DNA of 64,000 nt from Paenibacillus sp. PCH8 (GCF_002968835.1 NZ_PKQK01000002.1:806001-870000); one strand, 5' to 3'. Counted from the first letter of the stretch, positions 18,821 through 28,174 are shown. Notes: generated by a model from the sequence alone, not told the origin. Numbers and translations: made by a program.

Positions 18821-20914
18821 TTATCCATACACCCCCTGGGCACTGGAGACGATCTGACTGTTCAGTCCATCGGTGATTTTGCTGATGATGCTGTCCACAT
18901 CATGTCCGCTGTTGATATCCCCTGTGGTGACCTGAACGGTTGGCGTCAGACTGACAAATCGCTGAATCGCCTGCATCTCTGCAAGCTCACGCATCAGTTT
19001 CAAGTCCTCGCTGGTTACATCCACTGTGCCATCTACATCACCGATCTTGTCCACCTGTCCGATATTGTTGATTTTGTTGATGTTACTCATATTGTTATTT
19101 GGAACAACGGTGGGAGCAGGTGCAGTTGGCATCGATGGTACGGAAGGGGTTTTGGGAGTTGAACCGCCGAAGTTTCCGGGTAATTTATCAGAGCCGTTGG
19201 GAAATAGGCCTTTGGTGGTATCCATCAAATCATGTCCCTTCCCAAATCCCATATCAAAAGCATCCTTATAGTCTGCAGAAGCATCCATTCTCCATAGGTT
19301 AACAACGTCCTTTTGGCTCTCAGGAGCAATCGCTTCAAGGTCACTCATTAAACCCTGTATCTTACCACTCATAGAATGAATGTTAGCATCATCAATTAGT
19401 TTAATACCGCCCCAATTAGTGCCAAAAATCTTATTCAGATAGGGTATTAATTTGTTTATACCTTCGATCATCCAGTTGATCTGATCTTTAAAACCACCTG
19501 CAAAATCCTCAATTCCCTTTGTAATGTTGAACAGAATTTGAAGTACTATGAGTCCCATGTCAACAAACAACTTTTGGAATGCAAAGGCTGGATCTCTGAA
19601 TACATTAATGACAAATTCGGCCCAAGACATGAAATAATTCAGAATGGATGCAAAAATTGATTTCATATACTCGTAAGCCATATAAAAATAACCTATAATC
19701 GCTCCAACCATATCCCCAGCTGTAACGCCACATAATTGCAAAATAAAGATTAGTCCTGCAATAGCACCAATTACAAGCAAGATAGGCCAGTTAGCTACCA
19801 ACCATGCCGCTGCCAGTGAATAAACCTGGGCAATTACAACTCCGAGCGTAATAATGATATTGGCTAGTAGCACTAAAGCAATCGCAGTTAATATAGGTCC
19901 GATGATAGCCCAATTTTCCTGCACAACTGTAGCAAAATTGATGAACCCATCCACGATAAATGCCACCACCTGAGCGATGATTGCAAACGCCCCACCAATC
20001 CATTCGATGAAAGCACTGAACTGACCTGAGCTTATTGCTTCGTTTAATCGGTCAAGCACAGGAGATAAAACTTCCAAAGCTCTTGTCCCGATTCCAGATA
20101 GTATCCCATTGAACTGATTCACGAGAGCCGTCCATTTTTGCAATGGAGAATCCAGCATCGTATCAAAGGCTTCTTGTGTGTAACCTTGCATTTCAAGAAC
20201 CGTCTGCAAACCTTGTATAAAACCGTCAAGGTCTTTAGTCTGTATAAATTCACCCAATCCAGCCCCGGTCAATGCACTTTCCGATATGTTAAATTGACTC
20301 GCCAAATCAGTATTCTTTCCATTCATGGCACTAACAATAGCCTTGGATGCATCTGATAGACTTTTATTATCCGGTGATAACATACTCAGTTGTTGAGTCA
20401 TTTCATTTAACTGATCTACCTGCCCTGTATTTTGTGCCAAAGGCAAGAAGCCCAGAGAAGATTTAAGCGAATCATTGACATCCTGACCACTCTTGGAGGC
20501 TTGATCTCGATACTTATTATAGATGCTTTCCCCGAGCACCGGATCTTCTGCGGCAACCATGTAACGATATTTGAAGTCTTCTTGTTCAGCAGCCGCTTTT
20601 AACACGACACTTCCAGCGGACTTTACCATTTGAACCCACTTGGAGAGTTTGCTCAGATTATCAACCAAAGCATTGCTTGTATCATCAGCCGTATCCTCCA
20701 ACTTTTCCATCAGATTAATCGTTACATTTAGTTGTTGATTTACTTCATTAAAATGGTTGGATATATTCGTCTGGTTGAATTGGTTCAGATTAATCCGGTT
20801 AATCTGGTTGAAATTATTAAGGATCTCGGTTGTTCTTACTTGAACCAGATTTAGATTATTGATCAGGGTATTCATGGACGGAGGATTAATTACATCGATA
20901 CTTGTATCGGACAT
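18821..20914 (-). CDS. tail tape measure protein, module A
   Basis: A 697-residue protein in the tape-measure position. The N-terminus is Asn-rich with a short-period NxxN pattern (residues about 20-65), then helical coiled coil. A strongly hydrophobic central zone (about 330-470) includes several membrane-like segments such as ALVLLANIIITLGVVIAQVY. The C-terminal part is Pro/Asn-rich followed by an amphipathic helix. At roughly 0.15 nm per residue it would set a tail of about 105 nm. GAAAGGAGGGAG precedes the ATG. It follows the frameshift chaperone, as in other phages. Confidence 0.88.
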   Translation of the reverse strand: MSDTSIDVINPPSMNTLINNLNLVQVRTTEILNNFNQINRINLNQFNQTNISNHFNEVNQQLNVTINLMEKLEDTADDTSNALVDNLSKLSKWVQMVKSAGSVVLKAAAEQEDFKYRYMVAAEDPVLGESIYNKYRDQASKSGQDVNDSLKSSLGFLPLAQNTGQVDQLNEMTQQLSMLSPDNKSLSDASKAIVSAMNGKNTDLASQFNISESALTGAGLGEFIQTKDLDGFIQGLQTVLEMQGYTQEAFDTMLDSPLQKWTALVNQFNGILSGIGTRALEVLSPVLDRLNEAISSGQFSAFIEWIGGAFAIIAQVVAFIVDGFINFATVVQENWAIIGPILTAIALVLLANIIITLGVVIAQVYSLAAAWLVANWPILLVIGAIAGLIFILQLCGVTAGDMVGAIIGYFYMAYEYMKSIFASILNYFMSWAEFVINVFRDPAFAFQKLFVDMGLIVLQILFNITKGIEDFAGGFKDQINWMIEGINKLIPYLNKIFGTNWGGIKLIDDANIHSMSGKIQGLMSDLEAIAPESQKDVVNLWRMDASADYKDAFDMGFGKGHDLMDTTKGLFPNGSDKLPGNFGGSTPKTPSVPSMPTAPAPTVVPNNNMSNINKINNIGQVDKIGDVDGTVDVTSEDLKLMRELAEMQAIQRFVSLTPTVQVTTGDINSGHDVDSIISKITDGLNSQIVSSAQGVYG

Positions 20915-20936
20915 CTATTTCTCCCTCCTTTCCTTT

Positions 20937-21538
20937 TTATTTCTTCCGGGCGCGGCTCTTGGACCGCTCTTTCTTCTCTTCCTCCACCCGGATGGAGATC
21001 ATCGCATAGATGGCCGCTCGTTCTCGCATGGAGAAGGCCATTAGCTCATGCGGCAAAATGTTCAATTCATGGAGAGCGTAATAAGCCAGATTGGCTTCGG
21101 AATCGCCCTCTTTAATTAGTTTTTTACGTCATCCACCAGTTCGTTCATATCCTGATTGAAGCCGTTCAGCTTCTGAACCTGTTCACCCAGCGAAGCAAAT
21201 TCCCCAGGCAACAGCATTTTCCGCAAAAGCGATTCCGCCCCCATCACGCCATATGACCGCTGGAGTTCTGCGTTTTTCAAATCGGGGTAAACTACACTTG
21301 CGCTCATCAGGCGAGCCATGTAATCATTCGCATCGATGTCGGGTGTGTAGACACCGTTCTTACCCTTGATTTTGCGGGTAGCCGCTTTGCGGCATTCCTG
21401 GTTTTCGTCCTCAGTCATGCTGCGCAGTTTCCAGGCAACCGGCTCGCCTTTCTCATCTTTAAATCGGGGGGATACGATAAACTCCTCCGTTGTATCCGTT
21501 GCTGCATTTTGGGCAAAAAACATACTCAATCCACTCAT
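20937..21538 (-). CDS. tail assembly chaperone, -1 frameshift fusion, module A
   Basis: The long product of the chaperone gene. Ribosomes that slip back one base at the A AAA AAC heptamer (complement of 21119-21125) leave the zero frame at its last Asn codon and read 60 more codons (LIKEGDSEANLAYYALHELN onward), ending in a basic ERSKSRARKK tail at 20937. The downstream frame has no start codon of its own near its beginning, so a frameshift is the only obvious way to express it. This matches the gpG/gpGT pattern of phage tail chaperones, where the fusion recruits tube subunits onto the tape measure. Confidence 0.82.
21116..21538 (-). CDS. tail assembly chaperone, short form (XkdN-like), module A
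   Basis: A 140-residue protein starting MSGLSMFFAQNAATDTTEEF, with TRKIKGKNGVYTPDIDANDY and LRKMLLPGEFASLGEQV. XkdN-type chaperones lie between tube and tape-measure genes, as here. The ATG at 21538 has AGAGGAGG 9 nt upstream and is preferred over a longer in-frame start. It ends DDVKN-stop at the slippery heptamer. The short form would be the major product. Confidence 0.85.
   Translation of the reverse strand: MSGLSMFFAQNAATDTTEEFIVSPRFKDEKGEPVAWKLRSMTEDENQECRKAATRKIKGKNGVYTPDIDANDYMARLMSASVVYPDLKNAELQRSYGVMGAESLLRKMLLPGEFASLGEQVQKLNGFNQDMNELVDDVKN
21119..21125 (-). promoter_or_regulatory. -1 ribosomal frameshift heptamer A AAA AAC, module A
   Basis: On the minus strand the zero-frame codons GTA AAA AAC TAA contain the classic X XXY YYZ slippery heptamer right before the stop. 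The -1 frame stays open for 60 codons. The same heptamer and stop arrangement is found in module B at 32081-32087. Confidence 0.82.
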
Positions 21539-21709
21539 GTATTGTTCCTCCTCTAAAGTTAGGCTCCCCGCCGCAAGAAGCGGCGAAGAGCAGAATTTTG
21601 ACACGCCAAATAGCCCGTAACACAGGCATGTTGAACAGGTTTCTTTTACAAACCCGCTGCTAATTAATACTCTTTATAAATCTCAAATCATTATGCTTTC
21701 CACGCTACA

Positions 21710-22168
21710 TTACTTCGGCAGATTGAACGATACAGGCATATCGACATCTTCAAAGGTAAAGCTTACTTCTTCCTCCAACGCCTCCGCCTCGGTATCCAGG
21801 GATGCCATGATCACACTGTCGAGATTGACGCCTTTGAGGGTCACGGTCTGTTTGCCAATCGTAGAGGAAGGATCTTCGTTGGTCACTTCAATGTCGAAGT
21901 ACGTGTCCACACCATTCTGCATGTACTGGAGCATCAGCTCGCGGAAACGGGAAGTGGTGTAAAAGATTGTCATGGAACCCGAACCAGACCAACCGGTTGC
22001 TTTGTGCTGTACGCCGCGGCGGCCCAACGTTTTGACCTCTGCTTTTTGTTTCTCCACTGTTGCTTCCAGCGTCTTCACATAGAACATTTCTTCCGTTTGT
22101 CCGTTAATCGTTGCGTATGCGCGGCCTTCCTGGCCGGAGATCGTGTCGCTTGCTTTCAAAAATGCCAT
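21710..22168 (-). CDS. tail tube protein (XkdM-like), module A
   Basis: A 152-residue inner tube protein. It begins MAFLKASDTISGQEGRAYAT and shows the family pattern KAEVKTLGRRGVQHKATGWSG, the GSMTIFYTTSRFRELMLQYM strand and the FTFEDVDMPVSFNLPK end. It follows the sheath gene at 1 nt distance, the standard arrangement in myovirus-type tails. Confidence 0.92.
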   Translation of the reverse strand: MAFLKASDTISGQEGRAYATINGQTEEMFYVKTLEATVEKQKAEVKTLGRRGVQHKATGWSGSGSMTIFYTTSRFRELMLQYMQNGVDTYFDIEVTNEDPSSTIGKQTVTLKGVNLDSVIMASLDTEAEALEEEVSFTFEDVDMPVSFNLPK

Positions 22169-22169
22169 C

Positions 22170-23486
22170 TTAAACCACCTTCACTTTCATATATACTTTT
22201 TCAACGGAATCCACAGGTTGGACCTGAATCTCAATCAGAATGCTGTCGGTTTCATTGCCCGGAGCAACAGTAATGTCTGTTTTGGAATCAAAATTTTGAA
22301 TCGCCCCAATATCCTGAAGCTGCTTCAGGTAAGTGACACATTGGGAACGGAACAGGCTGCGCCCATCTTCGTTATTGTTCACTTTGCCGATATAATAGGA
22401 CTCGAAAATCCGTTTCATATCGTTAGCGATGCCATCGAGAACACGGACAACACGGTTTTTGGCAAAATGACGCGCCTTATCCGGTGTTACGGAACGGAAT
22501 GTATTCACATCCTGCTCTACCACCGCACGGTTGCTGCTCGCCGTAAACACAAACTCGCCATTACGCAATGCCGCTTCTGTCTCGCTATGTGTCAATCTGC
22601 CACTCACATCCACGGCATCGTCATACGCACGGAACGTCAGGGATTCATTCAGGTTAGCTCCCGCTGTTGCGCCGGCAGTCCATGCTACGGTTTGTTTCGG
22701 CGTAAGAACGGTACCGTCTGCGAGCACAACACCATTTTTGACACTGATAATGCCTTCATGATCTGCAGCCGGATAATCGGACAAAACCAGTTGCACCTTC
22801 TTGCCCTCGGTATCACGCAAACGCTTGATGTAAGCTGTGTAGACTGACTTGAGTGTGGCATCGTCTGAAATCAGACCAACCGTGTTAAAATCCAGTACTT
22901 CCAGCTTGGTCAGAAAATCGGAATGCTCATGGTTCGTTGCTGTACCATCCAAGCCACCTGTTAGTGGAAGTGAAGCTGTAGCTGTGAGTGCACCTTCACC
23001 AGTGTATGTGACGTATGCGTTGGATTCCAGAGCTTCGATGGTAGACGCGGTTTGTTTGTCCACTTCTTTACCCGCAAGCAAAGTGGAGACATCCAATTGG
23101 TCCGGATCATTAATATTCGCGGAGACTACAACAGCCAGATCATTACCACGTACGCCGCCGTGTTGGGCTGTCACAGTTAGCTTGTCCAAGGTTGCCTTGG
23201 CTTTGGTACCTGCATTGAGTCGATACAGAAGCAATGTTTGCGCACGTTTCAAAGCTTCACGAATCAGCAGTAATTGAGGTGCTGTCCAGTCATAGCCCAA
23301 TTTGGCTTGTACATCTTCACCTGCTTGTACCGTCAGGATTGAGCCTGTTTGCCCCCATGACAATGGAAGGGCCAATGCCACCGTTCCCCGCTCCCCTACC
23401 GTACCCGGCAATGAACCCTCTGATGCAAAATTCATATATACGCCAGGGCGTACCTTGTTTTGTGTCGTCCATGTTCCTCCAGCCAT
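22170..23486 (-). CDS. contractile tail sheath protein (XkdK-like), module A
   Basis: A 438-residue sheath subunit. It begins MAGGTWTTQNKVRPGVYMNF, shared in form with the module B sheath, and has the conserved C-terminal domain FAKNRVVRVLDGIANDMKRI and YYIGKVNNNEDGR. The subunits would form the contractile outer tube. The ATG overlaps the stop of the small upstream gene (TAATG) with GGGGAGG in front. It is about 50 residues shorter than the module B sheath, with low overall identity judged by eye. Confidence 0.93.
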   Translation of the reverse strand: MAGGTWTTQNKVRPGVYMNFASEGSLPGTVGERGTVALALPLSWGQTGSILTVQAGEDVQAKLGYDWTAPQLLLIREALKRAQTLLLYRLNAGTKAKATLDKLTVTAQHGGVRGNDLAVVVSANINDPDQLDVSTLLAGKEVDKQTASTIEALESNAYVTYTGEGALTATASLPLTGGLDGTATNHEHSDFLTKLEVLDFNTVGLISDDATLKSVYTAYIKRLRDTEGKKVQLVLSDYPAADHEGIISVKNGVVLADGTVLTPKQTVAWTAGATAGANLNESLTFRAYDDAVDVSGRLTHSETEAALRNGEFVFTASSNRAVVEQDVNTFRSVTPDKARHFAKNRVVRVLDGIANDMKRIFESYYIGKVNNNEDGRSLFRSQCVTYLKQLQDIGAIQNFDSKTDITVAPGNETDSILIEIQVQPVDSVEKVYMKVKVV

Positions 23487-23707
23487 TATTGTGCCTCCCC
23501 ATTCATAAATTGTTGGATGTGTTGCTGTGCTTCTTCCATGGTGTATGTTTCTTGTTCCAGCAGAACTGCTGCCAAAATATCTTTCTCCATCCGGCTAAGT
23601 TGCCGGGATTCGGCGAACTGTGCTTTGCTGTATTTTTGATTGTTTTTCTGGTTATTTTTCTGGGTACTTTCCGGGAACTTACTCTCCGGTTCTTTTTTCG
23701 TGAACAT
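23486..23707 (-). CDS. small pre-sheath phage protein (XkzA position), module A
   Basis: A 73-residue protein: a basic Gln/Asn/Lys-rich N-terminus, then a helical part with LSRMEKDILAAVLLEQETYTMEEAQQHIQQFMNG. The module B gene at 34675-34875 has the same EAxxxxxF-MxEA-like end, TFSIEETQERINQFMKAK. PBSX has a small gene, xkzA, in this position. AGGAGG lies 10 nt before ATG 23707; an ATG at 23734 with GAGGGG is an alternative. Function unknown. Confidence 0.75.
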   Translation of the reverse strand: MFTKKEPESKFPESTQKNNQKNNQKYSKAQFAESRQLSRMEKDILAAVLLEQETYTMEEAQQHIQQFMNGEAQ

Positions 23708-23756
23708 TGCCAATGCGCCTCCTATTCCTTTCATACTGATCCCCTCATTTGGTTAG

Positions 23757-24188
23757 TTATTCTCTTGTAGCTTTAAGTGCGGTGGGTCGCTGCTCCAGTT
23801 GTTGCATAGGAGTGGTGGACTCCGACACTTTGGTGGTTCGCATGGTATAGTACACCAGCATTCGCGGAGTATCGTTCTCCGTCTCCCAACGCAGTTCCGT
23901 TGCGCGATAGGGTGTACCCTCCACGTTAATAGTTTCCAACGCTTCGAACAGTTCATCCGGTAGAGTTGCCGGGATATTGTCTGTTTCGAGCCAGCGGATT
24001 TCAAAAGCGTGAGACTGCACGAAGCGATCGCTGCGTTCCCGGGTAAGTTGGGAGGATAGCAAGCGGTAGGTGATGCCTTGGCTGTCCGGGGTCGGGCTGC
24101 TACTGCCCGTTGACGGGTGGATCGTGATGTTGGGTAAATGTTGCTTGAGCGTGTTTGCGATGGCTGTGGTTAGTTGGTTTGTGGTCAT
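23757..24188 (-). CDS. tail terminator-like protein (DUF6838-type), module A
   Basis: A 143-residue protein (MTTNQLTTAIANTLKQHLPN start) with RSDRFVQSHAFEIRWLET and MLVYYTMRTTKVSE strands. Small proteins of this kind precede the sheath gene in PBSX-type and Listeria/Clostridium tail loci and cap the head-proximal end of the tail. Family assignment is by pattern and position. It is the first gene of module A and follows a 360-nt AT-rich spacer after the module B fibre. Confidence 0.7.
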   Translation of the reverse strand: MTTNQLTTAIANTLKQHLPNITIHPSTGSSSPTPDSQGITYRLLSSQLTRERSDRFVQSHAFEIRWLETDNIPATLPDELFEALETINVEGTPYRATELRWETENDTPRMLVYYTMRTTKVSESTTPMQQLEQRPTALKATRE

Positions 24189-24549
24189 GGTTCACCTCCT
24201 TTAAATTAGATAAAATTACAAATATCCTTAATTTTTCATTTTCTAACATCAGTGCTCCTAGAATCGATAATACCTTTCGTTTAGATCTTATAGACTGATA
24301 AATACATAAAGGGCAATCCCTTTAGGCCAATTTGGCTTTTCAATCCTTCATTTTCAGATATCGAGATCAACAAAGAACAGTACTACTTCTAACACTTCAG
24401 ACCAACCCCCAAATAAATAAGCACTCACATACACCACAGTTCTTCAGGTAATTAGTTTGAGAACACCAAGAACTTCCCTTCAGTGATGTTTGTTCTTCAA
24501 TTAAGATCAAGTCTTAGTTACTTTCAATAGCTTACCAAGATAATCTCTC
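24189..24549. other. spacer between tail modules B and A
   Basis: AT-rich and without a coding frame. It holds a small AAAGGG/CCCTTT hairpin (24308-24321) followed by a GCCAA/TTGGC hairpin, but no clear T-run or promoter. This is the natural place for a module A promoter or a junction left by module acquisition. Confidence 0.5.
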
Positions 24550-25674
24550 TTATCTAAAGCTGGAAATCAAAGCATCAATGTTTAGCACCATACTGTTAAG
24601 GTAATGAGCTCGGTAGTATGGGCTACTCGTCCATAGATAAAGTTGTAATACCTCTCCCGCAGTAAGACTTATGTCTTCCACAAACAAAGTTGTTTGACCT
24701 GAGTCGGTTTGACGTAAGGCACCTCTAGCTGCTCCATTGATATATAGTTGTGAATATGCATAATTTGTCCTTTGGGATTCTGACCGTGTGTGGTAGGATA
24801 CACGATAAACACCACCCGTCAGTATGGTTACCTCTCGAACCCTTATAGGGTCTGTACTGTGTGTTGATGCTAAGTTACCGTTTGCGTATGGGTCGCTTCC
24901 CGCTTGAAGGACTAAACCTGGTTTAACCCCAGCAACCAGTGAACCAGGCACACCCAATATTGTCTTGCCTACAGGGATGTTCTCAGCCTTCAAGTCAGGG
25001 GCCACTGTATATACCCAGGACGATCCATCATAGTACCCTGCTGGTGGTCTCATGAATGCCTTGTCACCCTGGAACACGCTGGTTTCCTGAGCGGGTTGGT
25101 GAAAGGCTTGCGTAGATCGGTTAGGCATCGTCCCTGCAATCCCGTTAGCAGTAGCAATACTAAATGTGGCCCCCGATAATACTTGAGCTGCTTTAGCGTT
25201 ACCCGTAGACCGGATAACTCCAGCCATTTTGGTAATCAATTGAGCCCATATCTCGCTTGTGGATGCCGATACACCTATGGAGTTGAGAGCGGCAACCACG
25301 TTGGCTTTCTGCTCAACTCCAAGCTGCTTTGCCGCTGTCGCCTCAGTATAAGCATAGTCCGCTCGGACTTGAGCGATTCCGGCTGCTGTCACTCCTGCAC
25401 TCCCACGGTCATATGCGGCCTTTACAGCCTTTGGCGTAGCTGCGCGATCTTCCAACGTGCTATCCGTTACACTAGAAAGCTGAGTCTTACCTTTTACGGT
25501 ATGGGACGCATCGGGAATATCCATCTGACTCACCGCTTCACGGAGCGTATCCAAATCCGCCTGCGTCGCAACACCTGCATCAATCTTTTCAAAAATCCCA
25601 TTAATACTCTCCCGGGTCACAGTCTCATTCCCCAAAGGAAGAGGTAATTTCAGTCGATCTGTTTCCTGTGGCAT
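24550..25674 (-). CDS. tail fibre protein of module B
   Basis: A 374-residue fibre. Residues 1-45 hold a short coiled-coil segment. The block SHTVKGKTQLSSVTDST with RAATPKAVKAAYDR is a Phage_fiber_2-type repeat. The middle is helical and collagen-free. The last 110 residues form a beta-rich head (YRVSYHTRSES, FVEDISLTAGEVLQLYLW) that is also found as the separate gene at 10683-11144. The ATG at 25674 overlaps the stop of the XkdU-like gene (TAATG). It would set target binding for the module B particle. Confidence 0.88.
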   Translation of the reverse strand: MPQETDRLKLPLPLGNETVTRESINGIFEKIDAGVATQADLDTLREAVSQMDIPDASHTVKGKTQLSSVTDSTLEDRAATPKAVKAAYDRGSAGVTAAGIAQVRADYAYTEATAAKQLGVEQKANVVAALNSIGVSASTSEIWAQLITKMAGVIRSTGNAKAAQVLSGATFSIATANGIAGTMPNRSTQAFHQPAQETSVFQGDKAFMRPPAGYYDGSSWVYTVAPDLKAENIPVGKTILGVPGSLVAGVKPGLVLQAGSDPYANGNLASTHSTDPIRVREVTILTGGVYRVSYHTRSESQRTNYAYSQLYINGAARGALRQTDSGQTTLFVEDISLTAGEVLQLYLWTSSPYYRAHYLNSMVLNIDALISSFR

Positions 25675-26264
25675 TACGCCCACACCTCCAGTTCATTCCA
25701 CGTCAAGGACGCGGCGTCCAGTTCATCCCATGTTTTCTGCTTCTTGTCCAGATCGTCCCAGATCAGATAGCGATACTCATATTCCACGGCCATATGGGCC
25801 GGCTTCAACTCTTCAATTGCCCTTTTGAGATCGTCGATATTGGGCGGGATACCCATCGTATCCACAAAGCTCACCGTAAAACTCCATGCTCCCGGCTGAA
25901 ATGTTACATCCACCTTGCCCCCTGCATACGCCTCGGCCACATTCGCAACCAGTCTCCCAGAGAACTTCCCGGCACCACGCAGCTTCGACTCCACCACCGC
26001 ACGCCTTTGTTCCACTGGCTTGAGACGATCCGTCTCAACACCAAGCTCCTGCTCCCAGAAATCCAAGCCCCACGTTGCTGTACGGACAAAAAACTGCTCC
26101 AACGTCTCATCCAGCGCCTTATACAGCAGATCCATCTCGGTGCCTTTGGTCTGCATATCGCCCTGCATAACGCGCGAAGTCTCGTAATACCTTGGCAAAT
26201 ACGAGAACAACTCCCGTCCTTTCTCACTCGTCAGTCCAACATCTACAGTAGAAGGAACACTCAT
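25674..26264 (-). CDS. XkdU/DUF2313 (YmfQ-like) baseplate protein, module B
   Basis: A 196-residue homologue of the module A protein, with ATWGLDFWEQELGVETDRLK, SKLRGAGKFSGRLVANVAEA and ELKPAHMAVEYEYRYL. The C-terminal tail carries short Trp-containing repeats (IWDDLDKKQKTWDELDAASL and TWNELEVWA), which the module A copy lacks. The ATG at 26264 has GGAGG 9 nt upstream. It links baseplate J to the fibre. Confidence 0.88.
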   Translation of the reverse strand: MSVPSTVDVGLTSEKGRELFSYLPRYYETSRVMQGDMQTKGTEMDLLYKALDETLEQFFVRTATWGLDFWEQELGVETDRLKPVEQRRAVVESKLRGAGKFSGRLVANVAEAYAGGKVDVTFQPGAWSFTVSFVDTMGIPPNIDDLKRAIEELKPAHMAVEYEYRYLIWDDLDKKQKTWDELDAASLTWNELEVWA

Positions 26265-26583
26265 GACCAGCATCCTCCTTTCCTTTCACATTCGCGTGAA
26301 CTCGCTCACTCCACGGGTCTTCCTCTCCTAAGTGACTTACTTCTTGCCATAAGCGAACCTCAGACTTGTCACGTTGCTCACCTTGCGAATCTTCCAGAAC
26401 CGGCACAACAGCAGCAGGAGAATTAGTCCAAGCAGCGTTTCCCAACCGAGTAGAACATTTCCATGACACATCCCGTTGAATGGCTTTCTTGCTTCCTAAA
26501 CGGCCTTCTCCACTACATTCCCGGAAAGCTCCCTCATCTTCCTTCCGCACGTTACACCTCACCATCTGCCCAACACTACTCAT
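26224..26583 (-). CDS. possible small Cys-containing gene between baseplate J and XkdU-like genes
   Basis: An open frame of 119 codons (MSSVGQMVRCNVRKEDEGAF start) whose ATG would overlap the restored baseplate J stop as ATGAGTAG. It holds five cysteines and resembles no family I know. It overlaps the start of the next gene by 41 nt and has no clear RBS of its own. Module A has no such gap at this point. It could be chance coding in a 310-nt insertion. Low confidence. Confidence 0.25.
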   Translation of the reverse strand: MSSVGQMVRCNVRKEDEGAFRECSGEGRLGSKKAIQRDVSWKCSTRLGNAAWTNSPAAVVPVLEDSQGEQRDKSEVRLWQEVSHLGEEDPWSERVHANVKGKEDAGHECSFYCRCWTDE

Positions 26584-27714
26584 GCACATCCACCGCCCCA
26601 GCACGGCCACCTGACTCGCGGTCATCTCAATATTCTGGTCGCTCACACCGTTCACGGTAAGCTCCGAATAGTCGATAATGGGCGGAATATCCAGCAGAAT
26701 CGCGGCAATGCGGGTGTAACGAACGAGCGGATCGGCAAAAGCCAACTGTTTCAGATACGCAGTCACCCCGCGTTCGATCAATGCCCGCACATCAGCGAGT
26801 GTCGCATCGCTTGCCAACGTCAGCTTCACCCGAATGTTCATCGGTACTTCCTTAGCTGGCATCACGGACACCACTGGCCCAGCCGGCGCAACACCTTCAC
26901 CTTGTCCATCCTGCGTTGGGTCAACGTACTTCTGCACGGCGGCTACCAGATCGGTACCCGCAGCACGTTTGTCCGTGTCCAGCAAATATAGTCCCACCGT
27001 GCCTGGCCCCTGCCATAACGGAATAACCCGCGTTGCACCAACACCTGGTACTTCACTGGCCCATTGCACATATTGCGATTTGTTACCGCTTGTCCCCTGA
27101 TTGCGGACTTTGGAATAAAAGCGTTCCAGCAGCGCTGTATCTGCCTCAATATCTGCACCGCCTTTGACCACCTCAACGTTCGTGACAGAAGTTACGCCAC
27201 TTACAGGTGTAGACAGCACAATTACCGTGCCCGCAGGCACATTACTCTCTTTTCCGGCAACAAGCGCTCGTACGCCTACCATCCCAGAACCATCTGCATC
27301 CAGTTCCAAACGTCCCACCGTTTCATATTCGAGCGAAGCTTCAGCAGATACTTCATCCGCGAGCGTAGCCACGACCGTTCCCGCAGGCACCACTTTACCC
27401 GGCGCACCCGCGAACCTCACCACACCCTGTGCTGCCACCGCAGCTCGCCGCGTGATGCCGTGCTCTCCTGCCCGCAGATCCAGCTCTTCCGAACGAAAAT
27501 TCGGATCACTGCTCGCAGCCGTACTTGCAAACCCCCGCCGTAGTAATTGCTGTGCCCACAATGCAGCCTCAGACAGCATAAACGCAACTGGAGCTTCCGC
27601 ATCCCACAGAAACGATCCCTCCGACTTATCCAGATCCGCGGGCAGACGATCCAGCATTCGCTGCATAATCTGTTCCTCCGTCTGGTCCTCCAAATAACGC
27701 GGAATCTCAGCCAT
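26576..27714 (-). CDS. baseplate assembly protein J (XkdT-like), module B (frame broken by one base)
   Basis: A baseplate wedge protein with MLDRLPADLDKSEGSFLWDA, VIPLWQGPGTVGLYLL, KYVDPTQDGQGEGVAPAGP and AAILLDIPPIIDYSELTVNG. As written, the frame runs on into unrelated sequence after AVLG. Adding one G to the GGGG run complementary to 26596-26599 restores a short natural end (GAVDVHE-stop at 26576), giving 379 residues. The rest of the gene is intact, so a base-call error is likely. Confidence 0.85.
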
Positions 27715-27718
27715 CCCG

Positions 27719-28174
27719 TCAGATCACCTCACTTTCCAGAATAAACATCTCTTCCTGCACACTCGCCACACGACACGAGAACATGCATTGCTCCCGATTC
27801 CAATCGAACGTGAACTGGTCCACCGAATCCGTGCGTGGATCAGCCAGCAGCGTCTCCGTCACCATCCGGGTAATCTCACTTTCCATCACGCCCCGGCTGT
27901 CACCCTGACCCACTAGATCCTCCAGCTCCGAACCATAGTTCCGGGAGTAAATCACATGTCTGTAACGTGGCGTTTTCACGGCCTTAATGCACCACTGCAC
28001 CCAAGCTTCATGCGCACCAGCCGCAGCTACTTTGCCACTTGGGGTCAGCACAAAATCCCCTGCATCGTAATCGAATCGCCAGCTCCGTCCAAAGCGTATT
28101 TCTTCCGAAGCTGCCCCCGACAGATCCTCCTCATCTCCCCAGACCACACCCGTTTCCGGGAACAAACTAGGCAT
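27719..28174 (-). CDS. DUF2634 baseplate protein (XkdS-like), module B
   Basis: A 151-residue homologue of the module A XkdS-like protein, with WRFDYDAGDFVLTPSGKV, AWVQWCIKAVKTPRYRHVIY and SRNYGSELEDLVGQ. It is a gp25-like wedge protein. Its ATG overlaps the end of the XkdR-like gene, and it ends 4 nt before baseplate J begins. Confidence 0.87.
   Translation of the reverse strand: MPSLFPETGVVWGDEEDLSGAASEEIRFGRSWRFDYDAGDFVLTPSGKVAAAGAHEAWVQWCIKAVKTPRYRHVIYSRNYGSELEDLVGQGDSRGVMESEITRMVTETLLADPRTDSVDQFTFDWNREQCMFSCRVASVQEEMFILESEVI

Noticed and set aside
26224..26595. C-terminal 120-residue extension of module B baseplate J
   Set aside because: The family ends after AVLG plus a few residues; one extra G restores that end, so the extension is a frameshift product.
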